A stretch of DNA of 64,000 nucleotides from Planctomycetota bacterium (GCA_029260735.1 JAJDCR010000080.1:1-64000), one strand, 5' to 3'; numbered from the stretch's first letter, positions 36,444-46,582 are shown. Numbers and translations are program-made. Notes: generated by a model not told the origin, from the letters alone.

Positions 36444-38300
36444 ATGAGTTCTATTTTTAAGTCTATAAAGAATAAATCATACGGAGAGCTACTTAAGGCA
36501 AGCAAAGAAGGAGTGGATTTCAATATCAAAGATAAAGAAGGCAGGACTCCTCTCTTGCTTGCTATTGAAATGGTAGATCATACAAGTGTAGAGCTTCTTT
36601 TAGGGGCAGGAGCAGACCCAAACTTGGAAGGGAATGAAGTACCAATTGCAAAAGCCATTCAAGCAAAAAATGAATTAGAAAATTCTAGGCATGATCATCG
36701 GAATCACAGGTATGGAGGGCATACTGGTTCCGAGAAGAATTTAGAGGATGCTATTAAAATTATCGGATCATTGTTATCTAATGGTGCTAATGTCAATGTG
36801 TTAGAAAATAATGGGAACCCATTATTGTTTAAGGCAATTGATGAAGACAATAGAGACTTAGCTTCTTTACTATTGGGGCATGGTGCTAATGTTAATATCA
36901 AGAATAAAAAAGGACAGTCTTCTTTGGTATATATCGTAGAAAAAAGAGATCTCCAAGACCAAAAAGACTGGATTTCTCTTTTTATTGGAAAAGGTGCTGA
37001 CATAAATTTGGTTGACAACGAGGGAAAATCTCCTCTTCTTATAGCCTTTGATAAAAATGATGAAGAGATAATTCAGTTTTTAATTGAAAAAGGAGCCGAT
37101 GTTAATGTTATAGACAAAAACGGTAAAACTCCTTTACTTTATGTACTGAAAGCTTTTGAGTCCAGTATTAATGAAGATAACTATTATGGTCATGAAAGAA
37201 ACGACAAAGTAGAACTAATCAAGTTACTTTTAAACAAAGGGGCAGATGTTAATGTTATAGACAAAAACGGTAAAACTCCTTTACTTTATGTCCTGAAAGC
37301 TTCTGGGTCCAGTATTAATGAAGATGACTATTACGATAGTTATGAAAGAAACGACAAAGTAGAACTAATCAAGTTACTAATCAAGTTACTTTTAAACAAA
37401 GGGGCGGATGTTAATATTGCTGGCTCAGAAGGCTACACTCCTTTATTTATGGCTATAGCTAAGCAAGATAAAGACATAGTAAGTCTTTTGGTAGAAAAAG
37501 GAGCCAAAGTTACTACTTTGTTTAATGGTAGACCAATACTTGATTATGCTCTAGCCAAAGGCCAACTAGAAATAGTAAACATCCTAGTTGGAGCAGGCGC
37601 AGACTTGGATGTTATAAGCGCTGTCAAAGAAATGCTAAAACGATGTCAAAAAAAGGATAACTCTTATCCTCAATATTTAAAGATTGTTATCAATGCTCTT
37701 ACTGAGAACAAGGGAATAGAAGATCAAGATGCCGATGGGAAATCCATTTTACATATCTTGTCTAAAGAGTACTCTATGTTGGTAGATTATAGTAGAAAGG
37801 AAGACGATGCAAAAAATCTTTTTCAACTCGCACTTGATAAGATCCCCCAGGTCAACAAACAAGATAATAAGGGAAAAACACCGTTGCATTTTGCGTATAA
37901 TAAAACTTGTGTATCGCAACTTTTAAGTAAAGGGGCGGACCCAAATGTACAAGATGAACAAGGAAGATCTTCTTTACATCTTTTTTATCAAAGTAATAAC
38001 AAAGAAAATACAGCTAACCATATAAATAATGTCCATCGTGTACATTTACTCCTTGGAAAAGGAGCAGATCCAAATTTGCAAGATAAAGAAGGAAGAACTC
38101 CTTTACATTACGTTGCATTAAGTGGGAGCTTTCAAGTTGGAAGAATTTTACTTTCCATGGGTGGAAATTTGAATCTTGCGGATAAAAAGGAGATTACTCC
38201 TTACCAAATAGCTTCTATGTTGTCCAATTTAAAAATCATGTCTGGCAATGATTCAAATTCCACTTACTATAATGAAGATTATGACGACGATGACTACTAA
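36444..38300 (+). CDS. Ankyrin-repeat protein, 618 aa
   Basis: About ten ankyrin-like repeats run through the whole protein, e.g. GRTPLLLAIEMVDHTSVELL, LLGAGADPNLEGNE, KGQSSLVYIVEKRD, GKTPLLYVLKAFESSINEDN and GRTPLHYVALSGSF. Two neighbouring repeats near 225-325 are almost identical, a recent internal duplication. No signal peptide. It lies four bases from the RavA-like ATPase frame, so it probably provides a binding platform for that MoxR-vWA pair. Confidence 0.9.
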   Translation: MSSIFKSIKNKSYGELLKASKEGVDFNIKDKEGRTPLLLAIEMVDHTSVELLLGAGADPNLEGNEVPIAKAIQAKNELENSRHDHRNHRYGGHTGSEKNLEDAIKIIGSLLSNGANVNVLENNGNPLLFKAIDEDNRDLASLLLGHGANVNIKNKKGQSSLVYIVEKRDLQDQKDWISLFIGKGADINLVDNEGKSPLLIAFDKNDEEIIQFLIEKGADVNVIDKNGKTPLLYVLKAFESSINEDNYYGHERNDKVELIKLLLNKGADVNVIDKNGKTPLLYVLKASGSSINEDDYYDSYERNDKVELIKLLIKLLLNKGADVNIAGSEGYTPLFMAIAKQDKDIVSLLVEKGAKVTTLFNGRPILDYALAKGQLEIVNILVGAGADLDVISAVKEMLKRCQKKDNSYPQYLKIVINALTENKGIEDQDADGKSILHILSKEYSMLVDYSRKEDDAKNLFQLALDKIPQVNKQDNKGKTPLHFAYNKTCVSQLLSKGADPNVQDEQGRSSLHLFYQSNNKENTANHINNVHRVHLLLGKGADPNLQDKEGRTPLHYVALSGSFQVGRILLSMGGNLNLADKKEITPYQIASMLSNLKIMSGNDSNSTYYNEDYDDDDY

Positions 38301-38366
38301 AATGTGCTAGTGTTTTTTGCAAGTTCAAACCAAAGAAAAGTACAGTTTGAAGATCGAGATAGTGAA

Positions 38367-39446
38367 ATGATTAAAAATAAAATCCATAAGTTGCTTGATA
38401 AGCTTTGCGAAGGTGTCTATGAAAAGGAAGAAGCTATAAAACTTGCTTTGTTGTCTTCTATTGCAGGTGAAAGTATATTTCTTCTCGGGCCTCCAGGCGT
38501 AGCAAAAAGTTTAATAGCAAGAAAATTAAAATATGCATACAAAGACAGTAAATCGTTTGAATATCTTATGAGTAGATTTAGTACACCGGATGAAGTCTTT
38601 GGTCCGGTCTCCATAAAACAACTTAAGGATAAAGATCGTTATACTAGACTTGTAGAACAATATCTACCTGGGGCTCAAATTGTATTTCTTGATGAAATAT
38701 GGAAAGCGGGGCCTCCTATCCAAAATGCTTTGCTTACCGTTCTCAATGAAAAGTTATATCGTAATGGAGAAGACGAAATACAAGTAGATATTCGTGGTTT
38801 AATCTCCGCATCTAATGAACTCCCTGCTAAAGATCAAGGGCTAGAAGCCCTATGGGATAGATTCTTAGTGAGATTGTTAGTAGTAGGTATCAAAAACGAA
38901 ACTTTGTTTAATGAGATGATTTCTGACACTTCGAACCCTTATGTTGATAATGTTCCTAACGAACTTAAGATTACAACAAAAGAATATGAAAAATGGTATA
39001 GAGAAATTTCAAAAGTCCAGATTCCATCAGAGGTTTTTCATTTAATTGGAGCTATTCGTAAAAAAATTACCTTAAGAAATGAAAGTCAAACCTATGATAA
39101 CCATATAGTGGTTTCTGATCGCAGATGGAAGAAAATATTACGATTACTGCGAACTTCCGCTTACATTAACGAGCGAAACTCTATAGATTTCATGGATTGT
39201 TTTTTAATTCCCCATTGTATATGGAACCAAGTGGGACAAATTGATGAAGTATGGAATATAGTTAAAGAGTCTATACTTCATGGATATAAAAGAGGACTCA
39301 ATATTCAAGAAATCCAAAAAGGCTACCAAAATTTAAAAAATGAGGTTGAAGTAGAAATAACTTTCGAACAAAAAGTAAAGTGCCGAGAGAAGAAAATTTA
39401 CATTAGTCCTTCAAATGAAAAATTTTATAAAGTTTTACGTATATAA
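38367..39446 (+). CDS. RavA-like MoxR AAA+ ATPase
   Basis: From ATG 38367 (359 aa; GTG 38304 is possible). Walker A is LLGPPGVAKSLIARK, Walker B is IVFLDEIWKAGPPIQNALLT, followed by sensor Asn (SASNELPAKDQGLEALWDRF) and an arginine-finger region. The order MoxR then ViaA-like vWA, with the C-terminal extension, matches RavA-ViaA, an ATPase pair acting on membrane respiratory complexes or phospholipids in E. coli. Here it follows an ankyrin gene and a small extra gene sits between the two. Confidence 0.9.
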   Translation: MIKNKIHKLLDKLCEGVYEKEEAIKLALLSSIAGESIFLLGPPGVAKSLIARKLKYAYKDSKSFEYLMSRFSTPDEVFGPVSIKQLKDKDRYTRLVEQYLPGAQIVFLDEIWKAGPPIQNALLTVLNEKLYRNGEDEIQVDIRGLISASNELPAKDQGLEALWDRFLVRLLVVGIKNETLFNEMISDTSNPYVDNVPNELKITTKEYEKWYREISKVQIPSEVFHLIGAIRKKITLRNESQTYDNHIVVSDRRWKKILRLLRTSAYINERNSIDFMDCFLIPHCIWNQVGQIDEVWNIVKESILHGYKRGLNIQEIQKGYQNLKNEVEVEITFEQKVKCREKKIYISPSNEKFYKVLRI

Positions 39447-39461
39447 AAGCTAGGGGTAGTA

Positions 39462-39974
39462 ATGTTTAGAACAAATCGAGGCTTTAGTGGACAGAGTTCT
39501 GCTTATATCAAAGTTGAAGAATTTCAAAAAGGTATAGTCGATCTACTACAAACCCTACCAAATGAAACTAGTCTAAATCATTATGATGAGGATGCATTGA
39601 ACGGACTATTTGGTGATTATGGTAACAACACTGGAACGGTTATCTCAGAAGACAAAATAGAAGTAGAAGGGCAAACATATTTTTTGGAATTGGAAGAAAA
39701 AGAAAAAACTATTAAAGAAAACCAAGAGCCCTCTCCTCTGGTAAAAAAAAACTGGGATGATCGAGTTAAATCTCTCCTTAGGGCATGTGATCTCATACTC
39801 GAAAAAATACAAAGTTATAAGTCAAAAAACTGTGTTGAAATGACTAGTAACTTACTTGTTGATTCCAAGCTAAGTAAAATCGTCTTTGCTAGCTTGGATC
39901 AAGTAGAAAGAGAAATTCAGTTGCTTAAAATCGAAATAGAAAAAGTTAAACATAGCTATGAGCATACCGAGTAA
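39462..39974 (+). CDS. Hypothetical protein between ravA- and viaA-like genes, 170 aa
   Basis: Starts MFRTNRGFSGQSSAYIKVEE; acidic, with C-terminal helices (SLDQVEREIQLLKIEIEKVK). It overlaps the viaA-like gene by 17 bases, so it is translated with it. No family recognised; it may be a third subunit. Confidence 0.65.
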   Translation: MFRTNRGFSGQSSAYIKVEEFQKGIVDLLQTLPNETSLNHYDEDALNGLFGDYGNNTGTVISEDKIEVEGQTYFLELEEKEKTIKENQEPSPLVKKNWDDRVKSLLRACDLILEKIQSYKSKNCVEMTSNLLVDSKLSKIVFASLDQVEREIQLLKIEIEKVKHSYEHTE

Positions 39975-41601
39975 ATTTTTCAAGGAAAACTCTTCTTTTA
40001 TTAAATTTGGCGGTATCATTTCCGAATTAGAACGAGAAGAAATAGTAGAGATAACCTGGAAGCACTTCAATAACTCCACATCATCAGGAGTAGAGTTATT
40101 GAAAGACTCACAGCTATACTCTCAGTCCCCAAATTGGGGTTATATCTTAAGTCGTTTATTTCGTGAAAGTACATTTCGCCATATAGGCTTCAATAATGTG
40201 GAGATTTGCCAGCAGATACTTAACGATACGATTCCTTGGATAGCCAAAACTCATCTTAAAGCACAAAAGGAAACCTCTTATATTACAGAAGAAAATAACT
40301 TGTATAAAAAAGAGGAAAATCAAAATCGATTGTCATCTTTTGATTTGGATGAAACATTAGAGCAACTAATGAATTTATATCCCAACGAAAAAAAAACATG
40401 GGCGTTTTACTCCCAAAAGTTAACTCTACTAAAGAAACAAAAAAAAAAGAGTAAAACTAATGAAAAGCATTTAGACTCAGAAAAAAATGCTCTATATCAA
40501 AAAATTTTAAGTGATTGGTCTAAAAATTTAAACTCCAAAAGACTTCATGCTCAAAAAAAAATTATGAGCGAGGAATTCAACAGATTTATCCCGATTTTAA
40601 ATGCTAAATACGAGAAACTGCTCAAACTCTATCAAAATCTTTCTCCTTTCTTTGGGTTCTTTGGAAAATTTTGGGACTTGTCTCAGGGGGATTGGCAAAG
40701 TTTCGATTGGAATGAATTAGAAAGATATGCCAAAATCTTAGAACAAGAAAAAGATATCCAAGAACTCGCAGAACTACTCGGAAAATACAAAACACAGTCT
40801 CTAGAATATGAAGAAGAAGTTTTACAGAAAACAATTCTCAAACAAGAATGGCAGGTAGATTTTACAACAAAATCTGAAATTGTGGGAGTGTGCTTTAGTG
40901 ATGACCTTAGCAACTTATTACCATCAGAGACGGCGCTGCTTAGTGATCCTCTAACAGAAACTATTTTTGCTAAGAAGTTTGTAGATAAAAAACTTTTAAC
41001 TTGGCACTATAGTGGTCAATCTTTAGAAGTAAAAGAAGAACAGATTCCGGAAATAAAACAAAAAGCTAAAGAGGATAAAAAAGGACCTATCATTGTTTGC
41101 GTAGATACAAGTGGGTCCATGTTTGGCGAACCAGAAAGGATAGCGAAAACCATCGTTTTTGCACTTTTATCCATTGCCATTAGAGAAAAACGTAGATGTT
41201 ACTTAATTTCTTTCTCTACGCAAATCGAAACCCTCGACCTTTCTGATATGGAAAATTCAATCCCAAAGTTAATTCAGTTTTTGAGTATGGGATTTTGTGG
41301 TGGTACTGATGCAAATTTTGCATTTTTAGAAGCACTAAAGATGCTGAAAACAGAAAACTACCGTAAAGCTGATGTCTTAATGGTTTCTGATTTTGTTATG
41401 CCATCACTACCAGATAAAGTCGTTCAACAAATCCAAGATGAGCGTGAAAATAAAAGTACTAGATTCCATAGTTTGGCTATCACTAGCGACAAAAATAGTT
41501 ATCCTATCATGCAAATATTTGATAACTTTTGGATATATGATCGGTATTCTCCAAATGCACTAGCTGGTACTGTTAAAAAAATCAGAGACTTATATACATA
41601 A
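39958..41601 (+). CDS. ViaA-like vWA-domain protein
   Basis: 547 aa. A long helical N-terminal part leads to a C-terminal vWA domain: IIVCVDTSGSMFGEPERIAK (MIDAS DxSGSxxG intact), YLISFSTQIETLDLS, GGTDANFAFLEALK and VLMVSDFVMPSLP. Metal-dependent partner binding should therefore work. It pairs with the RavA-like ATPase two genes upstream. Confidence 0.9.
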   Translation: MSIPSKFFKENSSFIKFGGIISELEREEIVEITWKHFNNSTSSGVELLKDSQLYSQSPNWGYILSRLFRESTFRHIGFNNVEICQQILNDTIPWIAKTHLKAQKETSYITEENNLYKKEENQNRLSSFDLDETLEQLMNLYPNEKKTWAFYSQKLTLLKKQKKKSKTNEKHLDSEKNALYQKILSDWSKNLNSKRLHAQKKIMSEEFNRFIPILNAKYEKLLKLYQNLSPFFGFFGKFWDLSQGDWQSFDWNELERYAKILEQEKDIQELAELLGKYKTQSLEYEEEVLQKTILKQEWQVDFTTKSEIVGVCFSDDLSNLLPSETALLSDPLTETIFAKKFVDKKLLTWHYSGQSLEVKEEQIPEIKQKAKEDKKGPIIVCVDTSGSMFGEPERIAKTIVFALLSIAIREKRRCYLISFSTQIETLDLSDMENSIPKLIQFLSMGFCGGTDANFAFLEALKMLKTENYRKADVLMVSDFVMPSLPDKVVQQIQDERENKSTRFHSLAITSDKNSYPIMQIFDNFWIYDRYSPNALAGTVKKIRDLYT

Positions 41602-42163
41602 TTTAAATTTTACCTCTATCAAGCTTGTCCTAAATAGTTCTGCGAGCCACCAGCCTATCCAGGGTGACGCTCTATTCTTCCAACATAGCTGACTCATTTC
41701 ATCAAAGCTCACGTCCTCTAGAACCCGAGCTCTTCTCTCCGAAGAAACCGAAGCTCGCACCAAATTCATCGCATATCCTCAGCAACATCACAATACTGGC
41801 AAGCTCTCACAGATCTCCCAATGGCTCATGATCTTTTGGCTTACTCCGAATAGCGATGTGATTGAGCAAAATCGTGCTAGAAAGGATTAGATGGCTTTGG
41901 TATGCTATTATATGTGATGGTGGACAGGATAGACGTTTTGGGACGAAATATTTGTGTTTTTTTTGGATCATGTGGTATGATGGAATAACTCAAAGAAGAT
42001 GAATTATTTATAAACAAATTTCTATCATAAAAATCTCAAAATGCTCTAGAGGTGAGCACCTAAAACACCAAAGAGTAAGAATACCCTTACGAAATAAAGA
42101 CTACTTGAGTGATGGAATGGCTCGTGAGTGATTAAAGAACAATGAAGAGCAATAAGGAAAACC
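41602..42163. other. Intergenic region with a long direct repeat (copy A)
   Basis: Bases ~41620-41985 match 44035-44378 over most of their length. Small stretches look like decayed coding sequence (LLSEETEARTKFIAYPQQ...) but have stops in all frames. The copy ends in GGACAGGATAG...TTTTGGGACGAAATATTTG plus a T-run, about 200 bases before the LRR kinase. Confidence 0.7.
41620..41985 (+). repeat. Long direct repeat, copy A
   Basis: Recognisable by CCAGGGTGACGCTCTATTC near its start, TCTTCTCTCCGAAGAAACC in the middle and GGTATGCTATTATATGTGAT near its end, all repeated with few changes at 44035-44378. The two copies flank the LRR kinase gene. Confidence 0.8.
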
Positions 42164-43846
42164 ATGGACATCAAACCAAAAAGCAAAGAAATAATGGAAG
42201 AAGAGCTGCTTGAGTTAATAAGAAAAGGAGCACAAGATAAAATACTCTCATTAAACTTAGGTTACAGAGGAATGACTGAAGTTCCTCGGGAAATTTGCTA
42301 TCTTGATAGTTTAGAAACTCTTCATTTACATAGAAATAAGCTCTCAACTTTGCCTTCGGAAGTTTGTCAACTCACAAATCTAAATAAACTTGTAGTTTCT
42401 TATAACAAATTGTTTACCTTACCAAAAGAACTGGGCCAGCTAAAAAAAATTAATGCACTTAAGCTACGCCACAATATGCTAAGCACATTACCTATAGAGA
42501 TATGTGATCTTATTAACTTGACAGAGCTTGATCTCAGAAATAACCAGCTAAGCACATTACCTGAAGAGATAAGAAAACTTACCAAGCTGAAGAAATTAAA
42601 ATTAAAAGGTAACCAGCTAAATGTATCGGAGCATATACTCGAGCAAGAACCAAAAGAGATTATTTCAGATATACTTAATAAGCAACAAATAGAGGCACAG
42701 GAAAATAGTCAATATATTGACCCACAAGCAAAGACCCAAGCATTTATTGAAAAGAAACAAAAGTTTAATGAAGTTTTCGACCCCAATTGCAAAACAGCAT
42801 TGAGTCAAAGTACAAATCCTAAAGCAAAGACCAAGGCATTCACTGAAGATAAAGCCTTCGACCCAAATAGCCAAACAGCATTGAGTCAAAGTACAAATCC
42901 TAAAGCATTCGCTGAAAATGAAGCCTTCAATCCCAATCGCAAAACAATAATAGATGAAAGTACGGACACGGCAGAACTCCATGAGAAAAAATTAGGAAGG
43001 TACGAACTAGAAGGAGTACTCGGAAAAGGAGGTATGGGGATCGTATATAAAGCTTATGATCCTAAAATGAAAAAACATGTTGCTTTAAAATTGATGCATT
43101 TAATGGGCGAGAGAGCAGAAAAAAGCTTCAAAAGAGAAGTCGAAAACATGGCTAAAATAAGACACCCAAATATTGTAAGTATATACGATGAAGGGACAAG
43201 CGAGGTAGCAGGAAAAAAATATTTCACAATGAATCTGATAGAAGGAAAAACATTTAAACAATGGATTAAACACGAACACGATTTTTCAAAAAAGATAAGT
43301 GTTTTTAGAATGATTTGTAAAGCTATAGATTATACCCATAGCAACGGGATAATTCATAGAGACTTAAAGCCCGAAAATATAATGATCGACAAAGAGAATA
43401 CTCCTTATGTTATGGATTTTGGGCTATCAAAAACACAAGACGGATCACTGTTTAGTGTTTCGGGTACACTTCTAGGTACTTTAAACTATATGTCACCAGA
43501 ACAGGCAAGAGGAAAAATAAGTGAAGTTGACCACCTTAGTGATTTATATGCGCTAGGAACAATTCTCTATGAAATTTTGACAAGGGAAATACCTTTTAAT
43601 TTTTCTGGGCTTACAGGCCATGGTGTAATAGTGATGAAAGCTAATGAAAATCCCATTGATATAAGAAAACGTCAAAAGAACATTAATGAATCTATTGCAA
43701 AGATAATAATGAAATCTATCGCAAAAAATAAACACGAAAGATATCAAACTGTCGCTAAGTTTGTAAATGCTTTGGATAGCTGGAAAAACATTCAAGCTCT
43801 TCCAGAAAAGCCCTTCACGATACTTAAGAAACAAACCAAAAAATAA
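42164..43846 (+). CDS. Leucine-rich-repeat Ser/Thr protein kinase, 560 aa
   Basis: Residues ~30-150 hold about five leucine-rich repeats (LETLHLHRNKLSTLPSEVCQ, LTELDLRNNQLSTLPEEI). A Gln/Asn/Thr-rich linker (~165-270) contains two copies of a TALSQSTNPKA unit. The kinase domain follows: VLGKGGMGIVYKAYDPKM, VALKLMH (Lys), IIHRDLKPENIMID, YVMDFGLSK and GTLNYMSPEQARG. All catalytic residues are present. No membrane segment, so it is likely a cytoplasmic Hanks-type kinase with a protein-binding head. It lies between two copies of a long repeat. Confidence 0.92.
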   Translation: MDIKPKSKEIMEEELLELIRKGAQDKILSLNLGYRGMTEVPREICYLDSLETLHLHRNKLSTLPSEVCQLTNLNKLVVSYNKLFTLPKELGQLKKINALKLRHNMLSTLPIEICDLINLTELDLRNNQLSTLPEEIRKLTKLKKLKLKGNQLNVSEHILEQEPKEIISDILNKQQIEAQENSQYIDPQAKTQAFIEKKQKFNEVFDPNCKTALSQSTNPKAKTKAFTEDKAFDPNSQTALSQSTNPKAFAENEAFNPNRKTIIDESTDTAELHEKKLGRYELEGVLGKGGMGIVYKAYDPKMKKHVALKLMHLMGERAEKSFKREVENMAKIRHPNIVSIYDEGTSEVAGKKYFTMNLIEGKTFKQWIKHEHDFSKKISVFRMICKAIDYTHSNGIIHRDLKPENIMIDKENTPYVMDFGLSKTQDGSLFSVSGTLLGTLNYMSPEQARGKISEVDHLSDLYALGTILYEILTREIPFNFSGLTGHGVIVMKANENPIDIRKRQKNINESIAKIIMKSIAKNKHERYQTVAKFVNALDSWKNIQALPEKPFTILKKQTKK

Positions 43847-44034
43847 GCGCAAATATTTTCATATACCACTAAAAGAACCTATCTTTACGTAAATGACAGA
43901 AACTCTCAAAGCAGAGCCAACAAGAATTCTTTGATCAAACTGGATGCGATCAGAGAGCCATATTCCGAACTGACAAAGATTTACTTGAGCATATCACACT
44001 AGGAAATCGTAATTACCTTCAAGAGAATTTACTT

Positions 44035-44378
44035 TGCTCTAAGTAACCCTGTAAGTCGCCAAACTATCCAGGGCTACACCACTATTCTTCCAACATATCT
44101 CACTCCTTTCATCAATGCTTACGTCCTCTCGAACCCAAGCTCTTCTCTCCGAAGAAACCAAAGCTCACACCAAACTCATCGCGTATCTTTAGCAACATCA
44201 CGGCACTTGGCAAGCTCTCACCGATCTCTCAGTGCTCGCGATCCTTTGGCTTACTCCGACTAGCGATATGATTGAGCAAGATCGTGCTAGTAAGGATTAG
44301 ATGGCTTTGGTATGCTATTATATGTGATGTGGGACAGGATAGAGGTTTGGGGTGAAATATTTGTGTTTGGGATAGGTG
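44035..44378 (+). repeat. Long direct repeat, copy B
   Basis: Matches copy A (41620-41985) and ends in GGGACAGGATAGAGGTTTGG followed by GGTGAAATATTTGTGTTTGGG, immediately before the first pentapeptide gene. The stretch 43847-44034 before it holds nothing that I recognise. Confidence 0.8.
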
Positions 44379-44382
44379 TACT

Positions 44383-45867
44383 ATGGCTAATGAAAAACAG
44401 TTGCAGCGTTTGCTTAATTCTGCGAAAGAAAACAATGGATGCAAAGCTTGGAATTGGTGGAGAATGGATTGGTTTCGTAGATATATACCTCTCAACTTTG
44501 TCGGAGCTAATTTTCAAGGAGCCAATCTAGAAGAAGCAAAATTAGAAAGAGCGAAACTGCAAGGAGCTAATTTGCAAGACGCCAATTTACAAAACGCTAA
44601 GCTGCAAAGAGCCAACCTGAAAGGGGCTAATTTTCAAGGAGCCAATTTACAAGGCGCTAAGCTGCAAAAAGCCAATCTGCTAGGGGCCCGTTTGGCAAAA
44701 GCTAACTTGGAGGGGGCAGACCTTAAAGGGGCAAATTTAGTAGAAGCTAAGTTGGAAGGAGCAAAAATAGAAAGAGCCTGTTTAGAAGGAGCTAAGCTGC
44801 AAGGAGCTCAACTACAAGGAGCCAATCTGTTAGAAGTAGACATTAGCCTTGAACAAATATTGCTTTGTCAAAGTATCGAAAATATCAAAGGGCTCACCAT
44901 TCCTTTGATGCTAGAAGTACAGAAAAAAAATCCAGAGTTAATGAACTGGTGGACTCCTGATGATGGTACTTTGAAACTAAAAGGACCTTACCTGCAAGAA
45001 ACTAAACTAGTTTTTTACAAATATCAAAGATATTTCATCCGCCTAGTAGAAGCCTATTTAGTAGGAGCCAAGTTGCAAGGAGCTAAATCACAAGGAGCCT
45101 ATTTGGTAAGAGCCGATCTGCAAGGAGCCAATCTGCAAGAAGCAGATCTACAAGAAGCAGATCTACAAGAAGCTAACCTGAGAGAAGCTAACTTGCAAAG
45201 AACCAACCTGAGAGGGGCCAACCTAGAAAAAGTCTACATGGCAGGAGTAAGAAACCTTAGTGTAGAACAAATATTGTCTTGTAAAAGTATTCAAAATATC
45301 AGGGGAATGCCTATTCCTTTGATGATAGAAGTAAGGGAAAGAAATCCAGAGTTAGTGAGTTGGTGGAATCCTGATGAAAGCACTTTAAAGCTGAAAGGTC
45401 CTTACTTACAAGGACCTGAACTGATTTTTTGTAACCAGAAAAAAGCCAATTTAAAAGAAGCCAATTTGTTTATGGCTAACTTACATGGAACCAATCTTGA
45501 AGGAGCCCAGTTACAAGGTGCTTACCTGGTAAAAGCAAACCTGATAGGTACGAACTTAGAAGGAGCGGATTTGTCAGGCGCAGACCTAGGAAGATCTCGT
45601 TTGGCAGGAGCCAAGTTACAAGGAGCGAACCTAGAAGGTGCCAGTCTGCAAAAAACATCCTTATCTTTAACGAATCTACTTAACGTTAAAAATCTAACTC
45701 CCGAACAGATTTCTTGGTGCTACTGTATCATGGGTGCAAAGTATTTGTCGGCAGAGTTCCTCATCGCCACAAGGAAATTAAATCCTGACCTCGTGACGGG
45801 ATGGTGGAATGAAAAAATGATACAAAGTATTGATAACGAAGGAAAATGGACAGGCTACTGGCTTTGA
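44383..45867 (+). CDS. Pentapeptide-repeat protein with repeated inserts, 494 aa
   Basis: The head MANEKQLQRLLNSAKENNGC then KAWNWWR is shared with the next gene. Long runs of A(N/D)LxX pentapeptides (GANLQDANLQNAKLQRANL) form a right-handed quadrilateral beta-helix. They are broken by three related ~60-residue inserts: LEQILLCQSIENIKGLTIPL, VEQILSCKSIQNIRGMPIPL and a diverged LTPEQISWCYCIMGAKYL, the first two followed by NPELxxWWxPDxxTLKLKG. No signal peptide. Function unknown; such helices often mimic DNA or serve as scaffolds. Confidence 0.85.
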   Translation: MANEKQLQRLLNSAKENNGCKAWNWWRMDWFRRYIPLNFVGANFQGANLEEAKLERAKLQGANLQDANLQNAKLQRANLKGANFQGANLQGAKLQKANLLGARLAKANLEGADLKGANLVEAKLEGAKIERACLEGAKLQGAQLQGANLLEVDISLEQILLCQSIENIKGLTIPLMLEVQKKNPELMNWWTPDDGTLKLKGPYLQETKLVFYKYQRYFIRLVEAYLVGAKLQGAKSQGAYLVRADLQGANLQEADLQEADLQEANLREANLQRTNLRGANLEKVYMAGVRNLSVEQILSCKSIQNIRGMPIPLMIEVRERNPELVSWWNPDESTLKLKGPYLQGPELIFCNQKKANLKEANLFMANLHGTNLEGAQLQGAYLVKANLIGTNLEGADLSGADLGRSRLAGAKLQGANLEGASLQKTSLSLTNLLNVKNLTPEQISWCYCIMGAKYLSAEFLIATRKLNPDLVTGWWNEKMIQSIDNEGKWTGYWL

Positions 45868-45912
45868 TGATAAATTAGACCCCAAATGGAATATTTTAAG
45901 AATGCGGCAAAA

Positions 45913-45948
45913 GAGGTTTTGGGACGGAATATTTGTATTTTTTTGGGT
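45913..45948 (+). repeat. Short copy (C) of the repeat end
   Basis: GAGGTTTTGGGACGGAATATTTGTA followed by a T-run and GGG matches the ends of copies A and B and lies just before the second pentapeptide start. Confidence 0.65.
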
Positions 45949-45954
45949 GGGTGT

Positions 45955-46551
45955 ATGACTAATAAAGAACAGTTGCAGCGGTTACTTAGCTCTGCTAAAG
46001 AGTACAATGATTGCAAGGCTTGGAATGAATGGAGAGAAGAAAATCCTGATATTGAAATAAATTTAGAAAAAGCTCATCTCCATTCAGTATACCTGAGAAA
46101 AATTAATTTGCAGTCTGCTAACCTAGAATCAATTGACCTAGAAGGAGCTTATCTAAAACACGCACAGCTACAAGGAGCAAACCTAAAATCTGCCAACTTG
46201 CTATCAGCTCAACTTCGAAAAGCTCAGTTGCAAGAGACAAATCTGCAATCTGCTAATTTATTAGGAGCACAGCTAAGAGAAGCAAATTTGGAAAATGCTG
46301 ATCTTCAAGGAGCCAATTTACAAAGCTACCTTTTAGAAGCAAATCTGCAAAATGCCAATCTTGAGAGAGCCAATCTAGGGTTTGCCCAACTCAGGAAAGC
46401 AAACCTAAAGAATACAAACCTACATGCAAGTGATCTTCGAGGAGCTTATTTGAATGGCACAAAGATGACCCAAGATGACTTCGACAGAATAGTAGACCAA
46501 TTAAGTGATGAGCAAAAAGCACAGATAGCTATAGTCTCTGATTGGTCTTAG
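45955..46551 (+). CDS. Pentapeptide-repeat protein, 198 aa
   Basis: From ATG 45955 the product starts MTNKEQLQRLLSSAKEYNDC, then KAWNEWREENPDIEI, the same head as the previous gene, followed by about 25 pentapeptide units (GANLKSANLLSAQLRKAQL) without inserts and an acidic C-terminal helix. The longer frame from 45886 runs through the repeat and is unlikely to be used. A paralog of the neighbour that lacks the inserts. Confidence 0.8.
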   Translation: MTNKEQLQRLLSSAKEYNDCKAWNEWREENPDIEINLEKAHLHSVYLRKINLQSANLESIDLEGAYLKHAQLQGANLKSANLLSAQLRKAQLQETNLQSANLLGAQLREANLENADLQGANLQSYLLEANLQNANLERANLGFAQLRKANLKNTNLHASDLRGAYLNGTKMTQDDFDRIVDQLSDEQKAQIAIVSDWS

Positions 46552-46582
46552 TTATTCTAGTGGGTTTGAGTAGTCCGTAAAA

